Shown here: piece after piece, positions 14,788-23,665 of the stretch
Numbering within the stretch: the stretch's first letter is position 1
How the letters are laid out: every line of letters starts with the position of its first letter
Origin: Devosia equisanguinis
GTDB lineage: Bacteria > Pseudomonadota > Alphaproteobacteria > Rhizobiales > Devosiaceae
Assembly (NCBI RefSeq): GCF_900631955.1
Contig: NZ_UZWD01000023.1
Location: 1 to 64,000 of the forward strand
DNA: 64,000 nt
Direction of reading: 5' to 3'
Program-made: the position numbers and the translations under genes
Notes under the pieces: model-generated
The model's input: the letters and a program-made list of their open reading frames with translations, nothing else
Told to the model about the DNA's origin: nothing
Databases searched by the model: none

Positions 14788-15831
14788 ATGGGTTATCGCG
14801 TCGCTGTCGTCGGGGCCACGGGCAATGTGGGCCGCGAAGTTCTCAATATTCTGGCCGAACGCAAGTTCCCGGCCGACGAGGTCTTTGCGCTGGCCTCTTC
14901 CAGGTCGATCGGCAAGGAATTGTCTTATGGCGACAAGATCCTCAAGGCCAAGGACCTGCAGCATTTCGACTTCTCGACCGTCGATTTCGCCATCATGTCG
15001 GCGGGCGGCTCCATTTCCAAGGAATGGGCGCCCCGTATTGCTGCAGCCGGGGCTATCGTGATCGATAACTCCTCCTATTGGCGCTACCATTCGGACGTGC
15101 CGCTCATCGTGCCGGAAGTGAACGGAGACGTGCTCGACCGCTGGCTGGCCGATCCCAAGCGTACCGGCATCATCGCCAATCCCAATTGCTCGACCGCCCA
15201 ACTGGTCGTGGCCCTCAAGCCGCTGCATGACGCCGCCAAGATCAAGCGCGCCGTCGTCTCGACCTACCAGTCGGTGTCCGGCGCCGGCAAGGAAGGCGTG
15301 GACGAACTCTGGAACCAGACCAAGGGCATTTTCGTCAACGACAGCCCGACCCCGCAGAAGTTCACCAAGCAGATCGCCTTCAACGTCATCCCGCATATCG
15401 ATGTGTTCATGGAAGACGGCTACACCAAGGAAGAGTGGAAGGTTCTCGCCGAGACCAAGAAGATCCTCGACCCCAAGATCAAGGTGACCTGCACCGCCGT
15501 GCGCGTCCCGGTCTTCGTGGGCCATTCCGAGGCGGTCAATCTCGAATTCGAAAACCCGATCTCCGCCGATGAAGCCCGCGACCTGCTGCGCGAGGCACCG
15601 GGCATCTCCGTGCTCGACAAGCGCGAAGCCGGCGGCTACGCCACCCCGGTCGAGACCGTGGGCGAATATGACACCTATGTCAGCCGCATCCGCGAAGACA
15701 ATACGGTCGAAAATGGCCTGGCCCTGTGGGTTGTCTCGGACAATCTGCGCAAGGGCGCTGCCCTCAACACCATCCAGATCGCCGAGACCCTGATCGAGAA
15801 GGGCTACAAGGCGCGCGCAAAGGCCGCGTGA
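14788..15831 (+). CDS. asd: Aspartate-semialdehyde dehydrogenase
   Basis: A 347-residue enzyme that reduces aspartyl phosphate to aspartate semialdehyde with NADPH, the branch point for lysine/diaminopimelate, threonine and methionine. The N-terminal GATGNVGREVLNIL binds NADP; NPNCSTAQL holds the catalytic cysteine, and GHSEAVNLE the catalytic histidine. Length is normal. Homologs begin at MGYRVAVVG; this ATG at 14788 follows a GGACCGGAG ribosome site, whereas the frame's earlier start at 14764 does not. The 340-base region upstream holds a candidate Thr/Lys-rich leader ORF and hairpins. Confidence 0.96.
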   Translation: MGYRVAVVGATGNVGREVLNILAERKFPADEVFALASSRSIGKELSYGDKILKAKDLQHFDFSTVDFAIMSAGGSISKEWAPRIAAAGAIVIDNSSYWRYHSDVPLIVPEVNGDVLDRWLADPKRTGIIANPNCSTAQLVVALKPLHDAAKIKRAVVSTYQSVSGAGKEGVDELWNQTKGIFVNDSPTPQKFTKQIAFNVIPHIDVFMEDGYTKEEWKVLAETKKILDPKIKVTCTAVRVPVFVGHSEAVNLEFENPISADEARDLLREAPGISVLDKREAGGYATPVETVGEYDTYVSRIREDNTVENGLALWVVSDNLRKGAALNTIQIAETLIEKGYKARAKAA

Positions 15832-16072
15832 TCTCGCTTATTCTTCTCCCCTCGGGGAGAAGAGCCTGGCCTCAGGCCTGACCCGAGGGCAGAGCCGTCG
15901 TGTCACTTCGCGCACGAGGACAAGCTCCACGCTGGATGAGGGGGATATTGCCACGCGCCTCAGGCCCGTGGATAAGTTCCCCTCACCGACTCGGCGTCGC
16001 CGAGCTACCTCTCCCCGTGGGGGAGAGCAATGGGGCCCCGGTTTTGGACGGGGCATTCCGAAAGACCTTTCC
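15832..16072. repeat. Intergenic palindromic mosaic element
   Basis: A 241-base gap made of several perfect hairpins: 15843-15862, CTCGGC/GCCGAG at 15990-16004, and CTCTCCCC/GGGGAGAG at 16009-16027. The wording (CCTCACCGACTCGG... then CCTCTCCCCGTGGGGGAGAG) resembles repeated intergenic elements common in alphaproteobacterial genomes. It is not coding, although an open frame crosses it. Confidence 0.5.
15843..15862. terminator. Hairpin after asd
   Basis: CTTCTCCCC at 15843-15851 pairs perfectly with GGGGAGAAG at 15854-15862, 11 bases past the asd stop codon. No long U-run follows. It may be a terminator or the edge of an intergenic palindromic repeat. Confidence 0.5.
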
Positions 16073-16951
16073 ATGTCTCCCCGTGATCTGCTGCTCGCCC
16101 TGCTCGTCGTTGTGGTCTGGGGCCTCAACTTCGTCATGATCAAATGGGGCGTCGAAGAGGTTCCTCCCCTCTTTCTCACAGCCCTGCGCTATCTCTGTGC
16201 CGCGCTACCCATGGTGTTCTTCATCAGGCGCCCGCGGGTGAAGACGACAACGCTGATCGCCTATGGCCTGGCCATCGGCTTTGCCCAGTTCGGCCTGTTG
16301 TTTTCCGCCATCAAGCTCGGCCTGCCGGCTGGCCTCGCGTCCCTCATCATCCAGACACAGGCCTTTTTCACCTTCGGTCTCGCCGTGCTGTTTCTCGGCG
16401 AGAAATTGGGGCGGATGCAGGTGATCGGCGCCACCGTCGCCATTCTGGGCATTGGGGTCATCGCCATCGAGCGCTTCGAAGTGACCGCGCTGGTGCCCCT
16501 CATCATGGTGCTGCTGGCGGCCTTCTTCTGGGGCGTGGGCAATATCGCGTCCAAAAAGGCCGGCCAGATCGACATGCTCTCCTTCGTGGTCTGGGGGAGC
16601 CTGGTGCCGATTGTGCCACTTCTGGCGCTGTCCGTGGCCATAGAAGGCCCAGCCGCGATTGGTGCGGCGCTCAGCCATGTGAGCGTGCGCACCATCGGTG
16701 TGGTGCTGTTCAATGGCTATGCCGCTACGCTGCTCGGCTTTGGGCTCTGGAGCTATCTGCTGAAGCGCTATCCCGCCGGCCTTATCGCACCGTTCTCGCT
16801 ATTGGTGCCGGTCTTCGGCATCGGCTTTGCGTTCCTGTTGCTCGGGGAAACCATTACCAGCGTTGAAATCATCGGCTCCATGCTGGTGTTTGTCGGCCTG
16901 GTCATCAATGTGTTCGGTCCGCGGCTGCTCAATAGGAGGCCTAAGACCTGA
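16073..16951 (+). CDS. EamA/DMT-superfamily transporter (first of tandem pair)
   Basis: A 292-residue inner-membrane protein with ten predicted hydrophobic helices in two EamA repeats: LLLALLVVVVWGLNFVMIKW opens the first, FFWGVGNIASKKAG the second. Such drug/metabolite transporters export amino acids or other metabolites; specificity is unknown. The open frame extends into the upstream repeat element, but the protein begins at MSPRDLLLALL (16073). Its TGA overlaps the next gene's ATG by one base (TGATG), so the two similar transporters form an operon, likely from a tandem duplication. Confidence 0.88.
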   Translation: MSPRDLLLALLVVVVWGLNFVMIKWGVEEVPPLFLTALRYLCAALPMVFFIRRPRVKTTTLIAYGLAIGFAQFGLLFSAIKLGLPAGLASLIIQTQAFFTFGLAVLFLGEKLGRMQVIGATVAILGIGVIAIERFEVTALVPLIMVLLAAFFWGVGNIASKKAGQIDMLSFVVWGSLVPIVPLLALSVAIEGPAAIGAALSHVSVRTIGVVLFNGYAATLLGFGLWSYLLKRYPAGLIAPFSLLVPVFGIGFAFLLLGETITSVEIIGSMLVFVGLVINVFGPRLLNRRPKT

Positions 16952-17832
16952 TGCCGCTTCGCCACGTTCTTCTGGCTCTGTTGGTCGTTTCCATCTGGGG
17001 TTTTAATTTCGTCGTCATCAAGCTGAGCGTCGAAGCCTTGCCGCCCATCCTCGCCGCGGCATTGCGGTTTACGGCGGCAGCCTTTCCGGCACTTCTCTTC
17101 GTGCGGCCGCCCAGGACATCGCCATGGCTGGTCATCGGGTTCGGGCTGAGCTTCGGCTTTGCCCTCTACGCCTTCCTCAACCTGTCCATTGCCTGGGGCA
17201 TGCCGGCGGGGCTGAGCTCGATCGTGCTGCAGACCCAGGCCTTCTTCACCATGATGATGGCTTTCGTGCTGTTAGGTGAGCGGCCAAGCAAATTCCAGAT
17301 CATGGGCGCCGCCATTGCCTTTGCCGGCATCGCCGTGATCGCCTTGGAACGCATCGAGGGCACGGGGCTATTGCCGCTGCTGCTGACCCTGGGGGCTGCC
17401 GTGAGTTGGGGACTGGCCAATGTGCTGACCAAGAAGGCCGGTCGCATCAATGCGCTGGCCTTTACCGTGTGGGGCTCGCTTGCCGCGCCTCTGCCGCTTT
17501 TCGCCATGTCGTTGATCACCGAGGGCTGGCCCACCATGTCGGCGGCATTGCTCGGTTTTTCCTGGAGCGATGCGGCGCTTATCGCCTTCCTCGCTTATCC
17601 GGCAACGCTGCTGGGCGGCGCCATCTGGAGCTGGCTACTGGGCCGCCATCCCGCTTCGGTTGTGGCGCCCTTCACCCTGCTCGTGCCGATCACTGGTCTT
17701 GCATCCGGCTATCTGGTGCTGGGCGAAGTGGTGACCCAGATTGAAATCGCGGGTGCCCTGCTGGTGATCGCCGGCCTGGTGGTCACGCTCAAAAAGGCAA
17801 AAAAAAGCGAGCCGCCGATCCGGCTGGATTAG
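16951..17832 (+). CDS. EamA/DMT-superfamily transporter (second of tandem pair)
   Basis: A 293-residue protein with ten hydrophobic helices and the same two-repeat structure as its upstream neighbour: VLLALLVVSIWGFNFVVIKL at the start and AVSWGLANVLTKKAGRINAL at the second repeat. Aligned segments (GMPAGLSSIVLQTQAFF here, GLPAGLASLIIQTQAFF upstream) show the two are paralogs. Substrate unknown. It could work alone or as a pair with the first copy. A strong hairpin follows its stop codon. Confidence 0.88.
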   Translation: MPLRHVLLALLVVSIWGFNFVVIKLSVEALPPILAAALRFTAAAFPALLFVRPPRTSPWLVIGFGLSFGFALYAFLNLSIAWGMPAGLSSIVLQTQAFFTMMMAFVLLGERPSKFQIMGAAIAFAGIAVIALERIEGTGLLPLLLTLGAAVSWGLANVLTKKAGRINALAFTVWGSLAAPLPLFAMSLITEGWPTMSAALLGFSWSDAALIAFLAYPATLLGGAIWSWLLGRHPASVVAPFTLLVPITGLASGYLVLGEVVTQIEIAGALLVIAGLVVTLKKAKKSEPPIRLD

Positions 17833-17837
17833 CACAA

Positions 17838-17872
17838 GCAAAAGGGACCGCGCACCGCACGGTCCCTTTTGC
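17838..17872. terminator. Bidirectional terminator between EamA gene and EF-hand gene
   Basis: GCAAAAGGGACCG at 17838-17850 pairs perfectly with CGGTCCCTTTTGC at 17860-17872 (13 bp). The A/T part of the stem gives short U-runs in both directions. It lies between two convergent genes. Confidence 0.85.
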
Positions 17873-17888
17873 AAAAATGGGGCGCCGT

Positions 17889-18164
17889 TCAGTTGGCGGG
17901 CGTTTCCGCCGGCACGCCGGTCGGGGAAGGCAGGGTGCTGGGCTGCAGGCTGTTGAGCTCTTCGATCGAGAGACCACCACTGCCATCAATATCGGCCAGG
18001 TCGAACTCCTGCTGCGTCAAGTCGGGCCACACCACCTGCAATTCGGCAAAGCTCAGTTCGCCATTCCCGTCGGTATCGACATCGGCAAAGGTGAGCGGGG
18101 TCTGGGCCAGTGCGGCCGATCCGGCCATGAGCAGGGCAGCAAGGCCCAGCGCAATCTTACGCAT
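17889..18164 (-). CDS. Secreted small EF-hand protein
   Basis: A 91-residue protein with a signal peptide (MRKIALGLAALLMAGSAALA, cleaved before Gln) and two EF-hand-like calcium loops: DVDTDGNGELSF and DIDGSGGLSIEE, each followed by the exit-helix Glu. The C-terminal tail is Pro/Thr-rich. It should bind Ca2+ in the periplasm or outside the cell. A start four codons upstream is possible but the MRKI start gives a standard signal peptide. It is paralogous to the gene at 18325-18573; the loops DGNGEL and the phrase VVWPDLTQQEF versus AIWPDLTQEAF show a local duplication. Confidence 0.85.
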   Translation of the reverse strand: MRKIALGLAALLMAGSAALAQTPLTFADVDTDGNGELSFAELQVVWPDLTQQEFDLADIDGSGGLSIEELNSLQPSTLPSPTGVPAETPAN

Positions 18165-18253
18165 TATCGTCTCCAAGTCGGGGTGACTTCACCCCAGATC
18201 ACGGCGCCATCCCGCTTGCCGGCCACAGAGATGGGCCATGGCGAGAAGGCGCT

Positions 18254-18294
18254 CAAAAAACCGCAGCCACCCCGGAGCGTGGTCGGGGTGGCTG
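18254..18294 (-). terminator. Rho-independent terminator after the second EF-hand gene
   Basis: On the minus strand, CAGCCACCCCG (18284-18294 side) pairs perfectly with CGGGGTGGCTG (18264-18274 side), followed by GCGGTTTTTTGAG. An 11-bp stem with a six-T run is a classic intrinsic terminator. Confidence 0.92.
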
Positions 18295-18324
18295 GCTGGG
18301 CTGCCCCAGAAGGGGCAGAAAGGC

Positions 18325-18573
18325 TTAGTTGGCCGGAACCGGGTTCGCTGCCAGCAGAGCCTCGAATTCAGCCTGCGACAGTTCGCCATTGCCGTCCGTA
18401 TCAGCGGCGGTAAAGGCCTCCTGGGTCAGATCAGGCCAGATCGCCTGGGCTTCGGTCAGCGAGATGCTGCCATTGGCGTCGAGGTCGACCGAAGCGAAGT
18501 CGGTGGCAGCCTGGGCCATGGCGGCGCCGGAAAGGCCGAGAAGCACGATGGACGAAAGGATGATCTTCTTCAT
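18325..18573 (-). CDS. Secreted small EF-hand protein (paralog)
   Basis: An 82-residue protein with a signal peptide (MKKIILSSIVLLGLSGAAMA) and two EF-hand loops, DLDANGSISLTE and DTDGNGELSQAE. It starts at the ATG at 18573 with GGAG 6-7 bases upstream; the frame upstream of that is non-coding. It shares the helix AIWPDLTQEAF with the downstream EF-hand gene. Both genes have their own terminators, so they are separate transcripts. A role in periplasmic Ca2+ binding is inferred from the family; no catalytic domain is present. Confidence 0.85.
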   Translation of the reverse strand: MKKIILSSIVLLGLSGAAMAQAATDFASVDLDANGSISLTEAQAIWPDLTQEAFTAADTDGNGELSQAEFEALLAANPVPAN

Positions 18574-18934
18574 GGGATTTCTCCATGTTGACTTTGGGAG
18601 GAGGCAGCATCGGTTTGCCCGATACTGACGGGTCGCTCTCCGGCGGCCCGTGACCAAGACAATCGCTGCGCAATGTGGCTCGGAAAGGCCCGCTCCTTGG
18701 CACGGCTGGACAAATCTCGGGGCAATTTTCGGGCACGTCAAAACCCTTGCAAATCAAAGGTGTAGAAATAGACGAGGTGTCTCGATCACGGTTTCGTGGT
18801 CAGATCTGGAGACAAAAGCCGATAGTGATTGCGGCAGTGCGAGTGCAACTTTGCGGCAGGTTGGTGACAATTGATCACGCGCAAGTGATCGCGTAGCCCT
18901 GCCCGGCACCAAGGGCGCCGGGCACTGGAAAAAT
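18574..18934. other. Gap between EF-hand gene and carbonic anhydrase gene
   Basis: About 360 bases without a gene. It should hold the promoter of the minus-strand EF-hand gene. Two hairpins lie near its right end: GATCAC/GTGATC at 18873-18890 and TGCCCGGC/GCCGGGCA at 18900-18924, the latter right after the carbonic anhydrase stop codon. Short ORFs here have no features of genes. Confidence 0.6.
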
Positions 18935-19573
18935 TCAGATGCTAGGGCGCACGAAATCGCCGTTCTGGTCCATGATCCAGAGCTCACCGGCGGAAATATC
19001 GAACCAGGCGCCATGCAGGGCGATCTTGCCTTCGGCCTCGAGCGCCGCGACATAGGGGAAGCTGCGCAGATTACCGATCGAGTTGCGAATGGAGATTCGC
19101 TCCATAGCCGTCTGCCGCTCGGTGGCAGTCATCAGGCTGTTGGCAACAACCTGATCAGGCAGGTCGCCAAGCATGGACAGCCACTTGCCAATGAAATCGC
19201 CATCGTCGAGCGGCGTCTTGTCGGGATTGAGCGCGGCATGGATACCGCCGCAGCGGCCATGACCCATGACCACGATATTGGCAATGTTGAGCGCCTTGAC
19301 CGCAAACTCGATAGCCGCCGAGGTGCCGTGCTGACCGCCATCGGGCTGGTAGGGCGGCACCAGATTGGCAACGTTGCGCAGGACGAAGAGCTCGCCCGGC
19401 CCGGAGTCGAAGATCATCTCGGGCGCCGCGCGGCTATCGCAGCAGGCAATCATCAAGGTGGTGGGTTTCTGGCCGGCCGAGGCCAATTCGCGATAGCGAT
19501 CACGCTCGCGCGTATAGCGGCCGGACATGAAATTGGCGTAGCCGTCGAGCAGGTGCTGAGGAAAGCTGTGCAT
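18935..19573 (-). CDS. Beta-class carbonic anhydrase
   Basis: A 212-residue enzyme that interconverts CO2 and bicarbonate. The zinc site of beta-carbonic anhydrases is complete: CCDSR near residue 43 (Cys plus the Asp-Arg dyad) and HGRCGG near residue 104 (His, Cys). Length and the ending NGDFV are typical. The frame extends 54 codons upstream, overlapping the DUF1737 gene on the other strand; MHSFPQHLLDGY at 19573 is the family start. Likely cytoplasmic. Confidence 0.95.
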   Translation of the reverse strand: MHSFPQHLLDGYANFMSGRYTRERDRYRELASAGQKPTTLMIACCDSRAAPEMIFDSGPGELFVLRNVANLVPPYQPDGGQHGTSAAIEFAVKALNIANIVVMGHGRCGGIHAALNPDKTPLDDGDFIGKWLSMLGDLPDQVVANSLMTATERQTAMERISIRNSIGNLRSFPYVAALEAEGKIALHGAWFDISAGELWIMDQNGDFVRPSI

Positions 19574-19645
19574 GGGCTCTCGATTAGCGCTAAGAGGCGA
19601 CAAGATCAATCGCGGCGCAAAGCCGTTTATGCAAGGGGGCCATGC

Positions 19646-19852
19646 ATGCTCATCTACCGTTTTCTGACCGGCGAAGACGATTCCACGTTCTGTCACAAGG
19701 TCACCAAGGCGCTGAGCGAAGGCTGGACCCTGCATGGCAGCCCCACCTATGCCTATGACGCGGTCAGCAAGAAAATGCGCTGTGGCCAGGCCGTGACGCG
19801 CATTGCCAGGGATCAGCCCTACGATCCGGACAAGAAACTGGTCGACTTTTAG
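19646..19852 (+). CDS. DUF1737-type small protein
   Basis: A 68-residue protein. Its first half MLIYRFLTGEDDSTFCHKVTKALSEGW matches the small DUF1737 domain (function unknown; usually ...LIYRLLTGPDDAAFCHRV...). A GGGGG-rich ribosome site sits just upstream of the ATG at 19646. It is divergent from carbonic anhydrase and convergent with the EVE-domain gene. Confidence 0.8.
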   Translation: MLIYRFLTGEDDSTFCHKVTKALSEGWTLHGSPTYAYDAVSKKMRCGQAVTRIARDQPYDPDKKLVDF

Positions 19853-19868
19853 GACATCTGCCCTTGAT

Positions 19869-19891
19869 GGCGGGCTGCGCTACAGCCCGCC
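19869..19891. terminator. Hairpin between convergent DUF1737 and EVE-domain genes
   Basis: GGCGGGCTG at 19869-19877 pairs perfectly with CAGCCCGCC at 19883-19891, loop CGCTA. It overlaps the last codons and the stop of the EVE gene. No U-run. Confidence 0.55.
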
Positions 19892-20314
19892 CATCGTGCA
19901 GAGCAGTTTCCATTCTGTCTCAGACACTTTCGAGACCGAAAGGCGCGAAAGCTTGACCAGTTCGAGTTCGCTGAGCTCGGGTGTCGCCTTGATTTCGGCA
20001 AGAGTGACCGGGCGCGGAAAGGGTTTGACCGACTGCACGTCGACGCATTCCCACACCACTTCGCCCTTGGCATTGAGATCGGCGGTGCTGTCGGGATGGG
20101 CTTGGGCCACGATGGTCATGACACCCACGATCTCCTTGCCGATATTGGAGTGATAGAAAAACGCCTGATCGCCGACCGCCATGGCTTTCATATTGTTGCG
20201 CGCCGCATAGTTGCGCACCCCGTGCCACTCTTCAACCTCGCCGTTTTTGGTCTTGGCGATGAGATCGTCAAAAGAAAAGACGTCGGGCTCCGACTTCATC
20301 AGCCAATAGGCCAT
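19880..20314 (-). CDS. EVE domain-containing protein
   Basis: A 144-residue protein consisting of a single EVE domain (MAYWLMKSEPDVFSFDDL, WHGVRNYAARNNMKAM, VGDQAFFYHSN). EVE domains share the PUA-like fold of YTH proteins and bind modified bases in DNA or RNA; the precise target here is unknown. It starts 3 bases after the upstream YciI-like gene ends, in the run tsaD-gpsA-yciI-EVE, a conserved alphaproteobacterial order. Confidence 0.9.
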   Translation of the reverse strand: MAYWLMKSEPDVFSFDDLIAKTKNGEVEEWHGVRNYAARNNMKAMAVGDQAFFYHSNIGKEIVGVMTIVAQAHPDSTADLNAKGEVVWECVDVQSVKPFPRPVTLAEIKATPELSELELVKLSRLSVSKVSETEWKLLCTMGGL

Positions 20315-20317
20315 GGC

Positions 20318-20611
20318 TCAGAGCTCCACGCCAGTGGTGTTGATGGCGAGGCGCCAGCGCTTGACCTCGTAGCTGGCAAAGACACCAGCGGCAACGAACG
20401 GATCGGCGTCGGCCATGGCCTGCGCCTCCTGCAGATTTTCTGCCTCGAACACCACGATCGAGCCCTCGGGCTTGTCTTCGGCATCAAGCAGCGCGCCGGC
20501 AAAGACCAGCTTCTTGCCCAGGCTGTTGAGATGGTCGAGATGCACCGGGCGGGTGTCGAGCCGGGTCTGCAGCGCCCCGGGGGCATCCTTGGCGATCATG
20601 GCATAGAGCAT
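20318..20611 (-). CDS. YciI-like protein
   Basis: A 97-residue protein of the YciI family (alpha-beta ferredoxin-like barrel): MLYAMIAKDAPGALQTRL, then RPVHLDHLNSLG with the conserved His, and GSIVVFEAENLQEAQAMADADPF. Biochemical role is not established for most members. The ATG at 20611 lies 2 bases after the gpsA stop codon, so it is translated from the same message; a TTG two codons earlier is less likely. Confidence 0.9.
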   Translation of the reverse strand: MLYAMIAKDAPGALQTRLDTRPVHLDHLNSLGKKLVFAGALLDAEDKPEGSIVVFEAENLQEAQAMADADPFVAAGVFASYEVKRWRLAINTTGVEL

Positions 20612-20613
20612 GT

Positions 20614-21600
20614 TCAATGTTCTCTCTTGAGCGGACGGGACATGAGCCCGGCAACGATAGTGGCGATATCGGCGCGCCCGGCGACCACAGCGTCGACGGC
20701 TTCGATCAGCGGTGCATCGACATCAAGGCTTCGGGCCAGCGCCAGAGCCACCGGCGCGGTCGCCACGCCTTCGGCCAGCTTGGCGCCGCCGGCAATGATA
20801 GCCCCGGTGCTCTGCCCGGCGCCCAGGGCAATGCCGAACTGGTAATTGCGCGATTGCACCGAGGTGCAGGTGAGCGTTAGATCGCCCAGCCCGGCAAGCC
20901 CCGTCAGAGTATGGGCCGAACCGCCCATGGCAGTGACCATGCGCGCCATTTCGGCATAGCCGCGGGCGATCAGGGCGGCACGGGCCGAGGCGCCCAGCTG
21001 CGCACCCTCGACGGCGCCACAGGCCAGCGCATAGACATTCTTCAAGGCCCCGGCGATCTCAACCCCGATGCGGTCATCGGCGGCATAGGGGCGAAAGCTC
21101 GGGCCAGCCAGGGCGGTAGCAAGGTCTGAAGTCGCACTGGCATCGTCCCCCGCCAGCGTCACCGCGGTGGGTCGCCCCGCCGCCACATCCACGGCAAAGG
21201 ACGGGCCGGAGAGCACATAGGGCACGGCCTCGGGCGCCATATCGAAAAGGATCTCGCTCTGCCGCGCCAGCGTGCCGATTTCGAGCCCTTTGGCCGAAAG
21301 CACCACCGGCCGACCTGCCAGAAGCGCGGGATCGATAGTGGAAAGCAAGGTGCGGGTGGACTGGGCCGGCACGGCCAGGATGACAATATCGCTGCCGGCA
21401 AATTCAGCCGAAGCATTGACCCCCGCCAAAAGCGCCTGACCCGGCAGGGCTGCCTCATTGCGGCGGCTGGTATTGATCGCCTCGGCCTGCGCCGAATGAC
21501 GCACCACCAGCCTAACCTGGCGCCCTGCCATGGCGGCTGCCTGCGCCAGAGCGGTGCCCCAGGCGCCGCCGCCGATCACCGTCACCGTCTCAAGCTGCAT
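20614..21600 (-). CDS. gpsA: Glycerol-3-phosphate dehydrogenase [NAD(P)+]
   Basis: A 328-residue enzyme that reduces dihydroxyacetone phosphate to sn-glycerol 3-phosphate for phospholipid synthesis. [14 protein letters not shown] is the NAD(P)-binding motif, [12 protein letters not shown] and the block [12 protein letters not shown] with the catalytic Lys are conserved. It overlaps the end of tsaD; the ATG at 21600 has AAGG 9 bases upstream, while the ATG two codons earlier is too close to it. Cytoplasmic. Confidence 0.95.
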   Translation of the reverse strand: MQLETVTVIGGGAWGTALAQAAAMAGRQVRLVVRHSAQAEAINTSRRNEAALPGQALLAGVNASAEFAGSDIVILAVPAQSTRTLLSTIDPALLAGRPVVLSAKGLEIGTLARQSEILFDMAPEAVPYVLSGPSFAVDVAAGRPTAVTLAGDDASATSDLATALAGPSFRPYAADDRIGVEIAGALKNVYALACGAVEGAQLGASARAALIARGYAEMARMVTAMGGSAHTLTGLAGLGDLTLTCTSVQSRNYQFGIALGAGQSTGAIIAGGAKLAEGVATAPVALALARSLDVDAPLIEAVDAVVAGRADIATIVAGLMSRPLKREH

Positions 21601-22669
21601 CGTCATTGACCTTCATGCCGGGCGTATCGAGGGGCCAACGCGGCCGGGCCGCGACATCGAGCCCATCATTGGCCCCGAGCGCCAGGCGTTCCGCCCCGGC
21701 CCAGGCGATCATGGCGCCATTGTCGGTACAGAGCGGGATAGGCGGAACCACCAATTGCGCGCCCATAGTGCTGCACAGCGCCTCGAGCGCCTGGGCGATG
21801 TGCCGATTGGCGGCGACGCCCCCCGCCACCACCAGACGCATCTCTTGGCCAGGAAACTGTTGCGAAAACCGCTCCAGCGCCTGGCGTGAACGCGTCTCGA
21901 CGATGACAGCCACCGTATCCTGGAAACTGGCCGCAATATCGGCGACATCCTGGTCACTGAGTGGCGCCAGCGCCTCGGCCTGCAACCGCACCGCGGTCTT
22001 GAGGCCGGAAAAGGAAAAGTCGAGCCGCTCTTCGCGCAGCAACGGCTTTGGGAACTTGAAGCGGGTGGGATCGCCTGATCTGGCGGCCTGCTCCACCGCT
22101 GGGCCGCCCGGATGGCCGAGGCTCAAAAGCTTGGCCACCTTGTCGAAGGCCTCGCCGAGCGCATCGTCGATCGTGCCGCCCCAGCGCTCATAGTCGCCGA
22201 CGCCGCGCACCAGTACGAACTGGCTGTGTCCACCCGAAACCAGCAGCATGAGATAGGGAAATTCGACCCCATTGGTGAGGCGCGCCGTCAGCGCATGGCC
22301 TTCGAGGTGGTTGACCGCCACCAGCGGCTTGTCGAGCGAAGCGGCCAGCGCCTTGGCCGTGGTCAGGCCGACCAGCACGCCACCGATCAGTCCCGGTCCG
22401 GCGGTTGCGGCGATGGCGTCGACATCCTCAAGCCGGATGCCGGCCTCTTCGACCGCCTGGGCAATGATGTGATCGAGCCATTCGACATGAGCGCGCGCGG
22501 CCAATTCCGGCACGACGCCGCCAAATGCCGCATGTTCATCGAGCTGCGAGCGCACCACATTGGAACGAATGGTTCCCCTGCCGGATTGATCCCGCACGAC
22601 CACGGCCGCGGCGGTTTCGTCGCAGCTGGTCTCGATGCCGAGGAGTATGGCTTGTGCTTGCCCGGTCAT
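21590..22669 (-). CDS. tsaD: tRNA N6-adenosine threonylcarbamoyltransferase
   Basis: A 359-residue Kae1/TsaD protein that transfers threonylcarbamoyl to A37 of ANN-decoding tRNAs. [17 protein letters not shown] forms the phosphate loop; HLEGH holds the metal-binding histidines; [17 protein letters not shown] and the C-terminal [19 protein letters not shown] are conserved. [11 protein letters not shown] (22669) is taken as the start; an ATG seven codons upstream is in frame but also lacks a ribosome site. It is divergent from hemC with a 57-base gap and leads the gpsA-yciI-EVE operon. Confidence 0.95.
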   Translation of the reverse strand: MTGQAQAILLGIETSCDETAAAVVVRDQSGRGTIRSNVVRSQLDEHAAFGGVVPELAARAHVEWLDHIIAQAVEEAGIRLEDVDAIAATAGPGLIGGVLVGLTTAKALAASLDKPLVAVNHLEGHALTARLTNGVEFPYLMLLVSGGHSQFVLVRGVGDYERWGGTIDDALGEAFDKVAKLLSLGHPGGPAVEQAARSGDPTRFKFPKPLLREERLDFSFSGLKTAVRLQAEALAPLSDQDVADIAASFQDTVAVIVETRSRQALERFSQQFPGQEMRLVVAGGVAANRHIAQALEALCSTMGAQLVVPPIPLCTDNGAMIAWAGAERLALGANDGLDVAARPRWPLDTPGMKVNDDAA

Positions 22670-22726
22670 GACGAACTGGTCTACTCCCATGAGGGAGCCT
22701 ATCGCCTACACCAGGACTGACCGGAT

Positions 22727-23665
22727 ATGCAATCGCCTACCCCCTTCGCCCGGATCGGAACACGCGGCAGCCCGCTGGCACTGGCGCAGGCGCGCCTGGT
22801 CCGCCAATTGCTGTCTGAGGCCCATGGGGTGGAGGAAGAGGCGGTCGCCATCGAGGTGTTTTCCACCGGCGGCGACCGCAGCCAGAGCGAGAATACCACC
22901 CTTTCCGATATTGGCGGCAAGGGCGTTTTCACCAAGGAAATCGATGACGCGCTGCTATCGGGCCGAATCGATATCGGCGTGCATTCGAGCAAGGATGTTG
23001 CCACCGGCTTGCCGCAGGGCATGAGTCTGGCCGCGTTTCTGGAGCGCGAGGATGTTCGCGACGCCTTTTTGTCGGTGAGCGTCAAAGGCATGGACAATCT
23101 GCCCGAGGGCGCGCGCTTCGGCACCTCCTCCATTCGCCGCGCCGCTCAGGCCCTGCGCCTCCGGCCCGACCTGCGCATCGTGCCATTTCGCGGCAATGTG
23201 CATACGCGCCTGCAAAAGCTGCTCGATGGCGTGGCGGATGCCACACTCCTGGCGCTGGCCGGACTCAACCGCCTGGGTGAAGAGCACCGCGCCACCGCGA
23301 TTCTCGATCCCGAAGACTTCATGCCGGCCCCGGCCCAGGGGGCCATCGGCATCGCCATCCGCGATCACGATGATCGTTTCGCCGAAATCGTCGCGCCGCT
23401 CGATCATGCCCCGACCCATGCAGCAATTACAGCGGAACGCACCATGCTTGCCGTGCTCGACGGTTCCTGCCGCACCCCGGTGGGGGCGCTCAGCGAATGG
23501 GCGGGCGAGATGCTGACGCTCAAGGGCGAAATCCTCAGCCTGGACGGGCAAACTAGCTTCCGCGCCGAAGCCAGCGGCAAAGACGCAACGACACTGGGCG
23601 AAAACGTCGGCCGTGAATTGCTGGCCCAGGCCGGGCCGAACTGGGCCGACCAATGGGGGCGCTGA
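22727..23665 (+). CDS. hemC: Porphobilinogen deaminase (hydroxymethylbilane synthase)
   Basis: A 312-residue enzyme that joins four porphobilinogen units into hydroxymethylbilane. IGTRGSPLALAQARLV opens it, FSTGGDRSQ and the dipyrromethane cofactor site LDGSCRTPVGAL (the Cys) are present. It begins the heme-synthesis operon; its TGA overlaps the hemD ATG by one base. Divergent from tsaD. Confidence 0.97.
   Translation: MQSPTPFARIGTRGSPLALAQARLVRQLLSEAHGVEEEAVAIEVFSTGGDRSQSENTTLSDIGGKGVFTKEIDDALLSGRIDIGVHSSKDVATGLPQGMSLAAFLEREDVRDAFLSVSVKGMDNLPEGARFGTSSIRRAAQALRLRPDLRIVPFRGNVHTRLQKLLDGVADATLLALAGLNRLGEEHRATAILDPEDFMPAPAQGAIGIAIRDHDDRFAEIVAPLDHAPTHAAITAERTMLAVLDGSCRTPVGALSEWAGEMLTLKGEILSLDGQTSFRAEASGKDATTLGENVGRELLAQAGPNWADQWGR

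Noticed and set aside
14539-15525. 328-codon minus-strand open frame over asd
   Set aside because: Antisense to asd, low-complexity translation, no start signal.
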